Shown here in pieces: positions 8,741 through 20,700 of a stretch of 64,000 bases of DNA. The stretch covers positions 248,001 to 312,000 of the forward strand of contig JACKPB010000005.1 in assembly GCA_024233875.1 (NCBI GenBank), given 5' to 3'. This DNA is from Leptospiraceae bacterium (lineage in GTDB: Bacteria > Spirochaetota > Leptospiria > Leptospirales > Leptospiraceae). The first letter of the stretch is position 1; each line of letters starts with the position of its first letter. The translations under genes were made by a program, and so were the position numbers. The notes beneath the pieces were generated by a model that was not told the origin of the DNA, did no database searches, and saw only the letters and a program-made list of their open reading frames with translations.

Positions 8741-11002
8741 TCAATTAGAATTCAATCTATCCAAATTCCTATAGTTGATATAGTTTGATATAATAATTCG
8801 ACAATAATCTCTCGATTCTTTGGAAGGTAGTTCTTCGAGAAAATGGTTGAAATCACCCTTGTAGTGCCTTCTCTTCCACTTCCTAAGATTACCCGGTCCA
8901 CCGTTGTACGCAATCGATGCCCATCTCAATTGATTATTGTAATTTTTCAAAAGATCCGCTAAAAACTTAGTTCCGAATTGAATCGAGACTTCAGGATCAT
9001 GTAGAGAGTATTGGGAAACTTTCAGGCTTTTGGCAAGAAATCTTCCTGTTCTAGGCATTACCTGCATCAATCCTCTCGCATTTGCCGGTGATTTTGCATT
9101 CTCCCTAAAAAATGACTCCTGTCTCATTATAGCATACACTATTGGTTTTTCCACTCCAAATTTAGCAGAATTTATTTTTACCAATTCAAGATGGGGAGTC
9201 GGATAGAGCCTCTCCACAATTCCTTTAGGAAGAAATAGGATATCATCTGAAATTCGATTGATCTTCATCAAGAGTCTGGTATAGAAAAGTGAAAGATAAG
9301 TATAGTTAGAAAGATCTCCGAGCCCGACCAAAATTTGATTTTTCAATCTTTCTTCAACGTTTTCCTTATGAAAGTAACGATGCGCATTGTAAATTCCTTC
9401 ATTGAATTGACCGACTCTCAAATATTCTACCGATGTTTTCAACCAGGGGTTAGAATTGATAAGAGTATGGGATTCATTGATTTTGGCTTCCATTTCTTTG
9501 GATTCGGGTGAGATCAAAAAGTCTAAATTCTTTCCGCTTAAGGGTGTTACATAGTCGGTACTTTGTTTGATGGAGATGTATTGAATGAATTCTTCTTTTG
9601 AGGACAAAGGGTTGGCGGGTGGACTCAGAGCCTGCAATTCTTTTTTGAATTCTTCCGCAATCACACCTGTATAGTATGACCCCGAACAAAACCCATAGTA
9701 CTTTGATAACATATCATTTAATTTTTCAGTTTTCCCGGAATACTTCAGATATCTGAGATACCAATAGATCAATCTACCTTTTACCGGAAGATCGGGTACC
9801 GAAGACAAAGCCATATCCCAATACTTTTCACCTGCATAGACTATAGATCTGGACTTGGACTCAGCCAGATAATCGATTAAATAATCATTATAAACCAGAT
9901 CATAGGGATATAGAGAAAGATACTTCAAAACATAATTGAAAAAATTCTCTCCGGATTTGAGTTTCCGATAGATTCTTGCATAATTTTTAAATACCAGGGC
10001 TTCTCCGGAAGATTTTAAAAATTCATTTTGAATAGCCAGAGCTTTTTTTACCTCACCTGAGTGAATCAATTGTTCTGAAATGTATGCCAGCTCCAGATCC
10101 CCTGGAAGATTTTTTTTATGAGAGCGCAGAAAGCCCAATACTGAGGATGGGGCTCGCTTCACGAAAAATTTTGCTGCCAGATACACCTGTTTGGGATCCT
10201 CCAGTGATACAGTTGGAGAAAAAATTTCTTTTTTTACTAAATCTCTCTGCTCATTTTTAGGAAGTAGGTTGATGAGATAAACCAATTCTTCCGGATTTAA
10301 TTTTTTATAAAAGTTCTTTCCCTTCATACTTTTTAAATCAAATAGGACTTCTCTACCCATTCCAAAATGAGGTTCTTTTAGAATTTGATAATATATAGAT
10401 TCTGATTTTTCTAGCTTTTTTAGCTTCCAGTAGGAATACGCTCGATAGTAAGCAATTTTAGAAGTATTTAGAATTTCCTTCTCTTCCTGTGAGAATTTAT
10501 TGTACATATTCAAATACGCAGCATACTTTCCTGTCTTAGCCATTAGGGAAGCCAATTCCTCATAAAGACTCACTGAAATCGGATCGGTTAGAATGGGAAA
10601 TTTTCTCAATAGATCGATTTGTTCGGACTTGGAGAGATACTTTCTTTTAGAAATTTCATGAAACAATTTTTGGAAGGCCAAACGGGATGGAATGCTTTCA
10701 AAATCCAATTCTTCTTTTAGAAGAGATTTAGCAATCCCGGAGTGAAAAGAGGATATTTTTTTTCCTGTCAAAACGCTATAGTAATAGACCGGAGCCCTGG
10801 ATCTTGTCCCATAATCATAGGATTCATGGTATCTCGCCAGAGCAAATGCTTCCAATCGATTAATCTTTTTTTTGGAATTAAAATTCCGATTGATTTTTTT
10901 CCAACTTAAAGTTTTTATATCGTTGTAAATATTCTCATCCGCAAATACTGATACAGTAACGGAGAAAATGAAAAGGGAAAGAATTTTCAAAAACATTGGC
11001 AT
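8741..11002 (-). CDS. Soluble lytic murein transglycosylase
   Basis: Periplasmic enzyme that cleaves glycan strands of peptidoglycan with formation of 1,6-anhydro ends. The 753-residue protein has an N-terminal signal peptide ending near SVFADE, a long alpha-helical superhelix of TPR-like character (about 30-550), and a C-terminal SLT domain. The catalytic glutamate is in MRQESFF (about residue 628), followed by the ARGLMQVMPRTG block and SIAYNGGPGNLRKW. It heads a minus-strand run with the adenosyltransferase, transporter and MORN genes, whose functions are otherwise unrelated. The SLT assignment is strong; the helical region is judged by composition. Confidence 0.93.
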   Translation of the reverse strand: MPMFLKILSLFIFSVTVSVFADENIYNDIKTLSWKKINRNFNSKKKINRLEAFALARYHESYDYGTRSRAPVYYYSVLTGKKISSFHSGIAKSLLKEELDFESIPSRLAFQKLFHEISKRKYLSKSEQIDLLRKFPILTDPISVSLYEELASLMAKTGKYAAYLNMYNKFSQEEKEILNTSKIAYYRAYSYWKLKKLEKSESIYYQILKEPHFGMGREVLFDLKSMKGKNFYKKLNPEELVYLINLLPKNEQRDLVKKEIFSPTVSLEDPKQVYLAAKFFVKRAPSSVLGFLRSHKKNLPGDLELAYISEQLIHSGEVKKALAIQNEFLKSSGEALVFKNYARIYRKLKSGENFFNYVLKYLSLYPYDLVYNDYLIDYLAESKSRSIVYAGEKYWDMALSSVPDLPVKGRLIYWYLRYLKYSGKTEKLNDMLSKYYGFCSGSYYTGVIAEEFKKELQALSPPANPLSSKEEFIQYISIKQSTDYVTPLSGKNLDFLISPESKEMEAKINESHTLINSNPWLKTSVEYLRVGQFNEGIYNAHRYFHKENVEERLKNQILVGLGDLSNYTYLSLFYTRLLMKINRISDDILFLPKGIVERLYPTPHLELVKINSAKFGVEKPIVYAIMRQESFFRENAKSPANARGLMQVMPRTGRFLAKSLKVSQYSLHDPEVSIQFGTKFLADLLKNYNNQLRWASIAYNGGPGNLRKWKRRHYKGDFNHFLEELPSKESRDYCRIIISNYINYRNLDRLNSN

Positions 11003-11059
11003 AACTTATAAGGACAGAAAAACAAACTTAAATTCATTGCCTATTGTTATTCAAATTTA

Positions 11060-12388
11060 ATGAAAGAAAATTATACAATCCAAGCAAATTGGGAAGAAAT
11101 CACCCTAGTTTCCTATAAATCTAAGGGAAGATCCATCCCCGGGGAAATGAAAGATTCCGATTGGAATCAAAATTCTGACAACACAGAACTTCTCTCTTTA
11201 AAATCAGCTCTCAGGGAAATTCTCTCCGATGAAGTTCTCCAACCCTTCCGTCCTATTGAATACATCTACACAGATTTGAGCGGTAACATTCACCTCAAGA
11301 CCGGTATGCGTCCCAATAGCCTTTTGTTTCGGGATAGAAAAGACATGCAAAATGTCCCGGCTAGATTCAGCACTACCATTCAATTGATTCTTGATTTTTA
11401 TGAATCACAATTTGCCAGAGATGATGAACTTCTCGATTGGCTCACGAATACCCTGCTAAAGATCAATCGCCTTTCCGATCTCATTAAGATCATCAATAAA
11501 TACAAAAATGCCAATGTTCTACCCTTGCATTTCCAGATATTTTTTATTCTGGTTGGTATATTCGACAACAACCTTCAAAACCTCGTATTTTCGGGTGATG
11601 AGGAAAAAATAGAGAACATACTTTATAAATTCAAATTTTTAGAAATCTCCAGACTGGAGAAAAATCGACTGTATGACCTGGTCATGACAGGTGAAAACCC
11701 CGATTTACTCGGAATCCTTTTTTACCTCTTCAATGATACCTTTAGAGGGATACGAAATATTTATTCTGTTTTTGATATCATCAAGGAAAGATTTGATGTT
11801 CTCGAATTGAAAGACAAAAAGGAATTCATCGAGTCCTATAAGGAAACCGGAAATTTACTAAAGACTTTTTTCCTGATGAAAAAAGTATACTCACCTGAGG
11901 AAGTGAAGTCCTGGTTCGCTAAAGAAAAAGAAAAATACGGGAAATCAGAAAGAAATCAGGAGAATTGCTTTCCGGGATACGATGAAACTGAGGACATCAT
12001 CCAAAAGTACAAGTATCTAAAAGTGGAAAAGAAAGCCCATACCCTCTCCCCTTTTGAAATCATTCTTCTTATGAACACATCTTTAGCTCTGCAATTGAAA
12101 AATGAAATTCTCTCTATCCATGATATCCATTCCAATTCCTACATCACGAATCGGGCATTGGCTGTTTTGAACTTTTTTGAAATGGATTATAAGAAATTCC
12201 TACTCTATCTGGAACGATCGGGAAGCCTGAAAAATCACTCTGAATGTCTCTATCTGAAAGCCATAGCCTATTTGGAACTCGGATACAGAAGTGAGGCTTA
12301 CAAAATCCTCTCCATTTTAAATCAATACTTTCCGGATGCTACTGTAATAAAAGAATCCTTAAAACGCATAGATCCTATCAAAGCCTAG
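11060..12388 (+). CDS. Hypothetical protein with TPR-like C-terminus
   Basis: A 442-residue soluble protein without signal peptide or membrane segments. The last 80 residues (CLYLKAIAYLELGYRSEAYK and following) read like one or two tetratricopeptide units; the central part is helical and charged. No enzymatic motif is recognised. It is divergent from the transglycosylase gene (57 bases between starts) and converges on the next minus-strand gene with a 3-base gap. Coding status is strong; function unknown. Confidence 0.8.
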   Translation: MKENYTIQANWEEITLVSYKSKGRSIPGEMKDSDWNQNSDNTELLSLKSALREILSDEVLQPFRPIEYIYTDLSGNIHLKTGMRPNSLLFRDRKDMQNVPARFSTTIQLILDFYESQFARDDELLDWLTNTLLKINRLSDLIKIINKYKNANVLPLHFQIFFILVGIFDNNLQNLVFSGDEEKIENILYKFKFLEISRLEKNRLYDLVMTGENPDLLGILFYLFNDTFRGIRNIYSVFDIIKERFDVLELKDKKEFIESYKETGNLLKTFFLMKKVYSPEEVKSWFAKEKEKYGKSERNQENCFPGYDETEDIIQKYKYLKVEKKAHTLSPFEIILLMNTSLALQLKNEILSIHDIHSNSYITNRALAVLNFFEMDYKKFLLYLERSGSLKNHSECLYLKAIAYLELGYRSEAYKILSILNQYFPDATVIKESLKRIDPIKA

Positions 12389-12391
12389 ATC

Positions 12392-14083
12392 TCAATAAGG
12401 TATCTTTTTGAGTTTGTCAATAGCCAGATAGAGAATTTTTTCGATGGCCTTTCTGGGTTGATCTGATTTCACCCTAGTCAATAAATTTCTTAATTTTGAT
12501 TCTACCGAATTGTAATCCGGGGCAAAACCGAAAGTTGTCAATATATGAGGCCACCCGGTTTTCAATACTTGAATCACTTCGGGAGGTTGGTTTCGCAACT
12601 CTTTAATGCTTCGATCTAAAAATGCCTTGGTCTTGTCCAGATGCAAAATCCGGGATCTTAGCTTCTTTAATGAATCCACACTTATATCAGACTTGGATGC
12701 AATATTTTGAAAATAAGAGTTCCAATCCACTTTCATTCCACCCATTTCTTTGGAAAGATTGGTCCGGATAGAAACATAAGACTTTTCAAGAGTACCTAAG
12801 GTCTTTAACCATTGATTGTAGCCCTGAATGTCGTTTTGTGATTTGAATTGAAATATCTTTTTGTTGAGATCCGAGTACATTTGAAAATTGAACCTTTCGG
12901 AATGATCGATAGGCTTTTTTTCCGGAACTAATTTGAGTTTGGGTGGATCAAGAACAGGTTGTGGGGGGGGAGGTGCCGGTTTGGACTCCACTACAATATC
13001 ATCAATTCCGGCGAGCAAATCATCTTCCGGTTCCATTTCTTCTGTATCCGGAGTCTCCTCATCCTCATCTTCTTCTATAGGGAGAGCCTGAACCTGTGGT
13101 TTTGTTAGGATATCATCCAAAATACCTGTTGCGTCCACTTCTACTTTTTGAGGTTCAGGAGAGGAAGCAGGTTCATCATCAGAAAGATCCAAATCGTCTA
13201 CATCATCCAGAAGACCTTTTTCCTTAGGAGGTGGTTGGGAAGTTTCCTCATTCAAATCTAAGTCATCTATATCATCCAGAATTCCCGCTTGTTTCACGGG
13301 GGCTTCCTTTTCCGGAATTGATGGCATGGGCAGGAGTTCTTCTTCTTTGAGTTCTAATTTTTCTCCTGTGAAGGAGTCACCAAATGTATCGACGATTTCT
13401 TTTAGAATGGATATTTCTATTTGGAGAGGAGGCTGAACCTTTTTGGCTACCGGTTGGGAAACTCCTCCGGGAGTCTCAACTGAATCTTCTTCAACTAATG
13501 ATGTTGCCGGTTTTTTTCTACCGGGAGTGGATGGTGGAGGTTCTGCTGCGATCTTATCCTGCTCTTCTTTCATTTCAGCCAGAAGACCTACAGGTTTTGT
13601 GATCGTACCTGTTTTCATGTGTTCAACGACAAGAAGACCGTCTTTCATGATAAATCTGGAACCAAAAGGAAAGATTTCTCCGATCTTTACTTCGATTTCT
13701 TCACAAATGCTTGAAAAATCATCTCTTTTGGCGAGCTTTTCTAATTCCTGAGCTTCTAGTTTGTTTTGCACTTTTGTGAGTACAGTCATAAAGTTCAGGT
13801 TTAAGAATTCTGTGAGAGTAGGTTGATTGGTTTTCAGGGTCTGAGCGAATGTGTTTACATTTTCAAAGAAATGGTCCGTTTTTTTAACATTCTGAACCAT
13901 AAAATTTTTGAGGGTTTTGTAGATGTCGTCTTTTTCTCCCTGAGGAACCGTCAGTTTCTCATTGATGAACATCTGAAAAATCTGAAGATGGGCATGGTAG
14001 TACGTTAAGAATTCACCATATTGGGTGAATTGGTATCCACCTCCCGGTACTTTTTCTATGACCTTTTTCTCTGCTTCAACCAT
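12392..14083 (-). CDS. Hypothetical protein with acidic repeat linker
   Basis: A 563-residue cytoplasmic-looking protein in three parts. The N-terminal ~170 residues form a helical domain. A proline-rich, strongly acidic linker (about 180-400) contains a repeated short motif: GILDDIDDLDL, GLLDDVDDLDL, GILDDI and LLAGIDDI, separated by proline stretches. The last ~160 residues form a second helical domain rich in lysine and leucine. No signal peptide or known catalytic motif. I do not recognise the family; repeated short linear motifs in a disordered linker suggest multivalent binding to a partner. Confidence 0.8.
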   Translation of the reverse strand: MVEAEKKVIEKVPGGGYQFTQYGEFLTYYHAHLQIFQMFINEKLTVPQGEKDDIYKTLKNFMVQNVKKTDHFFENVNTFAQTLKTNQPTLTEFLNLNFMTVLTKVQNKLEAQELEKLAKRDDFSSICEEIEVKIGEIFPFGSRFIMKDGLLVVEHMKTGTITKPVGLLAEMKEEQDKIAAEPPPSTPGRKKPATSLVEEDSVETPGGVSQPVAKKVQPPLQIEISILKEIVDTFGDSFTGEKLELKEEELLPMPSIPEKEAPVKQAGILDDIDDLDLNEETSQPPPKEKGLLDDVDDLDLSDDEPASSPEPQKVEVDATGILDDILTKPQVQALPIEEDEDEETPDTEEMEPEDDLLAGIDDIVVESKPAPPPPQPVLDPPKLKLVPEKKPIDHSERFNFQMYSDLNKKIFQFKSQNDIQGYNQWLKTLGTLEKSYVSIRTNLSKEMGGMKVDWNSYFQNIASKSDISVDSLKKLRSRILHLDKTKAFLDRSIKELRNQPPEVIQVLKTGWPHILTTFGFAPDYNSVESKLRNLLTRVKSDQPRKAIEKILYLAIDKLKKIPY

Positions 14084-14203
14084 TCGCTACTCTCAAACCT
14101 TTTTTTAATCATCGACCGAATTTTAAATCTGTGACAGGGAAAAGGTAAAAAATCATTTGAATTTTCCCCGGGATAGTTACTTATTTATTTCTTAGAGGAC
14201 TCA

Positions 14204-14557
14204 CTATTTTTGGGATGCGGCTCCAAATTCTAGTAAAATTTTCTCTATCTTTTTGAATTTCATTTTTCTTGCGTAATCCAATGCGCTGTTTCCATCTCTA
14301 TCTTTTGTATTGATATTTGCTGAGGCACCGTGGAGGAAAAGTAGATTCACAATTTCTTCATTCCCGGATATCACAGCATACATCAGTGGAGTCCTACGGA
14401 AGTAGTCTTTGGAGTTGACCGATGCCCCCTGCTGGAGAGCCTTCTTTACATGCTGAAGGTATCCCTTTTCAGTGCTAAAAAGCAGGTAATCGTTTGCAGA
14501 ATTGTCAGCGGTCAGTACAAAAGAGAAAAAAATCGATATCAAAAGAAAAGAACGCAG
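14204..14557 (-). CDS. Exported ankyrin-repeat protein with probable CTG start
   Basis: Three ankyrin units are visible (YLQHVKKALQQGASVNSKD, RRTPLMYAVISGNEEIVNLL, DGNSALDYARKMKFKKIEKI). No ATG exists near the 5' end: the frame opens after a TAG at 14579-14581. The strict-start reading is TTG at 14542, which has no ribosome site and leaves a short leader. CTG at 14555-14557 has GGGAGG five bases upstream and yields M-R-S-F-L-L-I-S-I-F-F-S-F-V-L-T-A, a complete signal peptide with cleavage after LTA. I therefore annotate 117 residues from CTG. Partner unknown; ankyrin proteins generally bind other proteins. Confidence 0.7.
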   Translation of the reverse strand: MRSFLLISIFFSFVLTADNSANDYLLFSTEKGYLQHVKKALQQGASVNSKDYFRRTPLMYAVISGNEEIVNLLFLHGASANINTKDRDGNSALDYARKMKFKKIEKILLEFGAASQK

Positions 14558-14738
14558 TTTTGCCTCCCGAAGAATACTCTAATGAGCATCAAGAATCATA
14601 TCTTTAATTTACTTTTCATAGTATTTTCTTTATTGTTCTAAATTCAATCGCAAAAAATGAAAAAGTACTATTAGTGATTTCCATTTTTTCAGATTGAATA
14701 GAATTGGAAATTCAGAAAATCTATTCTAAACGGATAAA

Positions 14739-17700
14739 ATGAGAAAACCGAAATTCAATCGAACCAAGAAATTCTGTAGCTATTTGATTTTTTCACTTAT
14801 TTTAGGTATCTTTTCGGTAAATTGCATAAGTACAGGAAAGTCAAAAAAAAGTGATCAGGCCAATTTTGATTATAAAAGTATTACCAAAAATTATTTCAAT
14901 CCCAATACCCAGCATCCCCTACCCCTGACCGTCAAAAAGGGAACCAATACATATCCAGGAGTTTCCGGAAGCAAAAATATACTCTTATACACGACTAATT
15001 TCAAAGGGAATTATGACATTTGGTTAAGGGACCTCGAAAGCTCGATTTCCCTTCCTATTACCAACCATCCATCTCCGGAATACAAACCGGCTGTGAGTCC
15101 GGATGGAAAAAAATTAATTTATGTTTCCGAAGAGTTGGATTCTTCCGGTGACCTGGTTCTTATGGAATTGGACAGTGATACAATCATTGACTCCAGCCTA
15201 TCGGGGAAAGAATATGATCCCCCACCAGTCAAATTTCTCACAAACCCCGACAGGACTGATTCATTTATAGATACAGATCCCATATTTTTACCGGATGGGG
15301 AAACCATTGTATTTTCATCCGATAGACTCTCACCGGGTACTATCAACCTGGTAAAAATGAATTTGAAGTCTCCGGAAACCTTAGAACTTCTTACCCGGGA
15401 AGGTGGAAGTGCTGCCTTTCCTTCTTTTGATGGAAGGTCTTTGGTTTATCTCTCTTACCGGGACAACGAATTTGGTGAAATCTATAGAATGGATTTGCTC
15501 AGCAGAACAGAAGAGAGGATCACCCATGATTCTTATATAGATTTGAGTCCATCTTTATCTATTGATGGCAACTCCCTATACTTTTCCAGTATCCGAAAAG
15601 ATACCAATTCGGACAAGGTCTTGGATGAAAGAGATATATCGAGAATTGTTAGGTATGATTTCAATGAAAAAAAAGAATTCTATCTTACTCCCGAAAGTTA
15701 CTCTGCCTTTGAATCAAAATTCACTTTATTCAATGGAGGTTCCCTCCTCTACTCCGCCTCACTCTACAATGCGATCAATATCTATTTCCTTCCTCCGATG
15801 GGTGCCATTCCGAAAACAGATTCGATATCCGAACAATATGAACTAATAAAAAGATACGATGAATTGCAACCCGAAGAAGTATTTGATCTTGCAATAGATT
15901 CGCTGTACTACTATTTTTCTAAAGATAAATTATTTTCAATCTATGATGCTAAAACTAATAGTTTGAAGTTGGACTCATTAAAGAGAAAGCGATCGACAGA
16001 AAGATACAGAGAGTATTTGCAAAAATTCTCAGAAAAACAGGAACCTATCTATCGGGCTTATTTCACCCGCACAATTCAGGAAAAATCACACGACAGTATC
16101 ATAAATCAACTCAATAAAATTCTCGCACTAGTTCCTCCTACAGAAACCCAAATCCAAGGATCCATACTCGAACTAATCGCTGATGAATATCTCAATAAGA
16201 AAAAAATAGTAGATGTGCTCAAGGTCTACAATAAAATATTGAATGAGATTCCGGACTATTACAATTCCAATTTCATAAAGATTCAAATGGGAAAATTGGG
16301 TTTCCCGGGAAAAGAGCCCCGGCTTCCATTTGTTTATTTTGATATCATAGAATCTCCCCAAACTTCAGTTACAGATAGAATCACAGCACTCAATGATATA
16401 AGAAATTCAATTACCAATAATAAAAACTTTTCCGAAATCATTCGGTTTTGTGACGAACTTCTTTCAGTAAACCAGATAGATGAAAAATCACCCGTTCTCT
16501 TTGATTTGATTCGCTACATCAAAGCAGAAGCCCTGTCTGAGGGAAAGATGTTTGCACAGAGCAATGCACTTCTCGATCAATTCATGAAACCCAATCCGGT
16601 GATTGATCCTATTTGCGAAATTTTACCCTCCTGTGTTCAAAAAATGCCCTGTGAAAATGATTCCACATGCTTACGGATGCATCTATTGAAATCCAAAAAC
16701 TTTGAAAATATGGGAAAAGTAAATGAGTTCTTCGAAGAGTTGAAAATTTACCTCCTGGGATATGATCCCAAATTAAAAGTAGAAATAGATAAATCAGAAG
16801 TGGAAAAGAATTTTAGGTATTTTGAACTCAGAGCCAGAGAGCACGAAAGCAAAGGAAATCTTCAGGCAGCATCCTTTCACCATTTTTACAATACAGAAAA
16901 CATGTATCTCCTGAAAAAAAAGAATCTCTATGTCGATTCTCTGTACAAAAATTATGGAGTATACTATCAAAAGCAAATGGTGGATACCATTCTGAGATAT
17001 GGACTCTCCCAGGCTGAAGAAGAAAAATTAAAAGTATACAATAGAATCAATGTTTTGAATAAGAATGAAGGGAATGTTGTCTCGACTACATCTAAAGTAT
17101 TTACTTTTATTCTGGACAATCCGATCACAAGAAATTTCAAAGATTATTTGGATCTGAGAAATCTGGAATCCTCAACCATACTGGGAAAACCCGGAGCACC
17201 GGATGATGCTATTGCTCTTCTCAATGCTCATTTCAAACAGAGTCGACCGAGGGCAAGACCTGTACTGTATCTGGCCTCTCTTTACGGCTATGCATACTTC
17301 CTGATTTCGAGAGGGGTGATCAATGAGACACATTATAGATCTAAAAAAATTCTCACCCGAAAAAGAAAAGAGGAAATATTTAAAGATTTTAAGTCTGCAG
17401 AACAGGAACTCAAATGGATTATTTTTGCTGATCAGGAATACTCGGAAGCCTATCAACTCCTCGGCTGGCTCTATCAATATCTTGACAATTCTAAAAATTT
17501 AAAAAATGATTCAGATATCACTGAAGGTGAAGTTCATTCTGTTTTGTATGAAAAATATTTTTCAGGAAAACACATTGAAGAAAACATTGATATATATCAG
17601 CAGATCCTAACCTTCCTCGGAAATGATTCCAATGAAAAAACTCTTTCCGACCTAAATCTTAACCTGGCGAATAATTACTTTTACTTAAAAAATTATGGTA

Positions 17701-20700
17701 AGGCCAGAGACCATTACGGAAATGTAGAAAAGTTTGGTGAAAAAATAAATCCGGAATATCATTTTGAAAACTATAAACAAAAAGCTCAGTTTCATTTCAA
17801 TTATGCGAAATCCTTAATTTATTTAGGAGAATATGAAAAAGCTATCGGAGAACTACGGAAGGTTTATGACATTTACTACAAAAACGAGTTTCTGAGCACT
17901 ACCCGAATCCTCTCCGAAATGGAAAGGATAGCCGATGATATACCCGTCGAAGAAAAACTTACAATCATTCAGAGCATAATAGGTCTTTCACAGATCGAAA
18001 TCGGAGAGTACAATCTTGCAATATTTTCACTCACCAAAGCACTTTCTCTAAACCGAGAAAAAGAATACATAAAGAATATAAATTTATTCAATGCACTTGC
18101 TTTTTCCTATTATAAGAATGGAGATCTGAACGAAGCCTACAAATACATTAAAAAGAGCCAGAGAGAATACAAAGACAAATATGATTCAAAATTCAGTAGC
18201 TATCTAAATAGATTAGACTTTTGGAATATTATTTTACCCGAAAAAATACGTATCATCGGAGAGGGAAGATTTCCGGGGGAATTTCCTGTCGAATTTCAAT
18301 ATTTATTTTCTACCGGAATTGAACTTGGAGTTCTGGAAGAAAATGAAGAGTACAATCGTATCAATAAACTCATCGATCTAAGAAAAGATTATATCTATTC
18401 TTATAGATTGAATAAGACCTCGGTAGGAATAAGAATTCTAAATAACGATGAAAATCTTAGAGCAAACATTCTCTATCGATCCGGAAAATACAAAGAATCC
18501 TATGAACACTATAAAGAATTACTTTCTATTCACAACAAAGACTGGAAAATTCAAAAAAGAGCCTTATTTTCATTATTTAGAATTATTGAAGAAGGAGAAA
18601 TTTCCAAAGAAACTATCCATACATATCTGAAATCTGAGTTAGACAATACGATTCGTTTTAAATCAATCGAATTGCATGAATGCTTTCATTCCACCCCCGC
18701 ATCCAATATGAAGGAAAATATATCCGGCATAAATAAAGATTGTGAAATCAAATTCAATAAAGAGTACAGGGATTATGAATCTATTTTAGCTTATCTCTAC
18801 TACTATATGGGGAATAATCAAAGAGAACTGGGATATGAAACAAGTGCGATTTATTTTTTTAGTTTATCTAATTATTTAATCAATCATACTAATGGGTATG
18901 CACCGGATATGGAATTTCTACCCGAAGATCCATTTCTAAAATCCGAGCGATTGACTCTGGTAAACAATAGAATAGAAATAACAAATGCACTTAAGAGTGA
19001 TGAATCAGTACTACAACCCATTGACAATTACAATCAAATTTCAAATGAATTGAAATCGAGGGAAGATACTTTCCGTTCATATTTAAAATACATTCAATAC
19101 CACTATTTGAATGGTGAATATTTTGATGTACTTGCATATTACAAAAAATGGATACCTTACACAGAAGATCCCTATCTTCTGAGTCGTCTTAAAGACACTG
19201 AGATTAAAACAATATTTGAAATTATGAAATCTACCGCTCTTGCTGAAAAAAGATATCAATTCATTCCATTTTTTGAAGAGATTAAAAATAGTCTTCTGGT
19301 AGAAAAAAATTATTTGAAACACAATCTTCAATATTCTGATTCTAAGTTATATTCAATAAATAATGACCTCCGTGATACATTTAGTGAAATTTCCGGGCTT
19401 TATAAAACTTATTTGTACCTAATGAATAATAGAAAAGAAACAGAACCTATCATTCACGAAATCAATAAAAAAGTAAAAATCTACAATCAAAAGAAGAAAG
19501 AATTTATAGAAATCGATCCCCTGAAAGAATACCTCTTCGGAGTAAACTTAGAAAGACTTGAAGTGGGCATTAAGAAATCATATTTTAATAAAATTTTGGT
19601 TTTTACACCTTTAGGGTCAGGAATTCTTTATTCGGTTTTTCAAAAATCAAAATTTACTTCAAAATACTTTCATTCTGAAAATGAACTTTCGGATTTTCAA
19701 AAAAATGTCATTGAAGAGTTAGATCTCTCCACCGAAGGAACATCATTTATTGTAGTACATGGGAAATTAATCAATAAAGAATTTTTGGATTTTCTTTCGA
19801 ATTCAAAATCTGATCTTGAACTTTCCTTCAGTATCCGTCACCAACAGGTAGACACTGAAAGTCTCACCAGTATCAAAGCGATTACACTCCTGGAAGGCGA
19901 GAAAGCAAAGACAGGTAGGTACTATGAAAAATCAGAGATTCAGGATACAGATCTATTGATTGGAAAGCTCTTTAATGTTACAGACAATCATCTATTTGGA
20001 GAATCCAGAAAAGGCTATATCAGGATTAAAGACCTACTGGAAAACAAACACCAAATCCAGGGAATCATAATTGCCCCCGAAAATAATTACGATTATGATT
20101 TGTATGATAAGCTATTTTTGATTTTAAAATCTACGGGAATTAAAGATGTAGGAATCGATTCCATTACTGATTTGAAGAATTTTGACTTTAAAAGTATTGC
20201 ACTGAAAACAGGAGGCACTGTCAATTTTCTATCAGAAGAGAATCCAGAATTAGCTATTCATTTAAAGAATCAGGCAATTCAATTTGAAAGAGACGGTGAT
20301 TTTGTAGAAGCGATAGATAAGATAAACAGAGCCGAAAATGCAGTCAATTCATCCAAAAATCCTGATATTTATTTTGAAATAAAACTTATCGAAGCTCGAA
20401 TCAAAACAAGGAATTATGATTCTAAAGAAGAATTTTATTTCTATAAAAAATTATTAAAGTTATATGAAGAAAACATTGAAAAGAAATTACTAATATACAA
20501 TTCTCTTCTCAAATATTGCTATACATATTATAATCTTTCCTCCTGTGATTCTCATTATCTGGATTACTCAAAATATTTATTATTAAAAACAGTCAGTAGC
20601 CTGGACAGAAAGAAATACTACAGAGAATTGAAAGTTTATCGTGAAATCATCAGAGAAAAAAACAAAAGCATTCCTGAGATGATCGAAAAAGCTAAACCTG

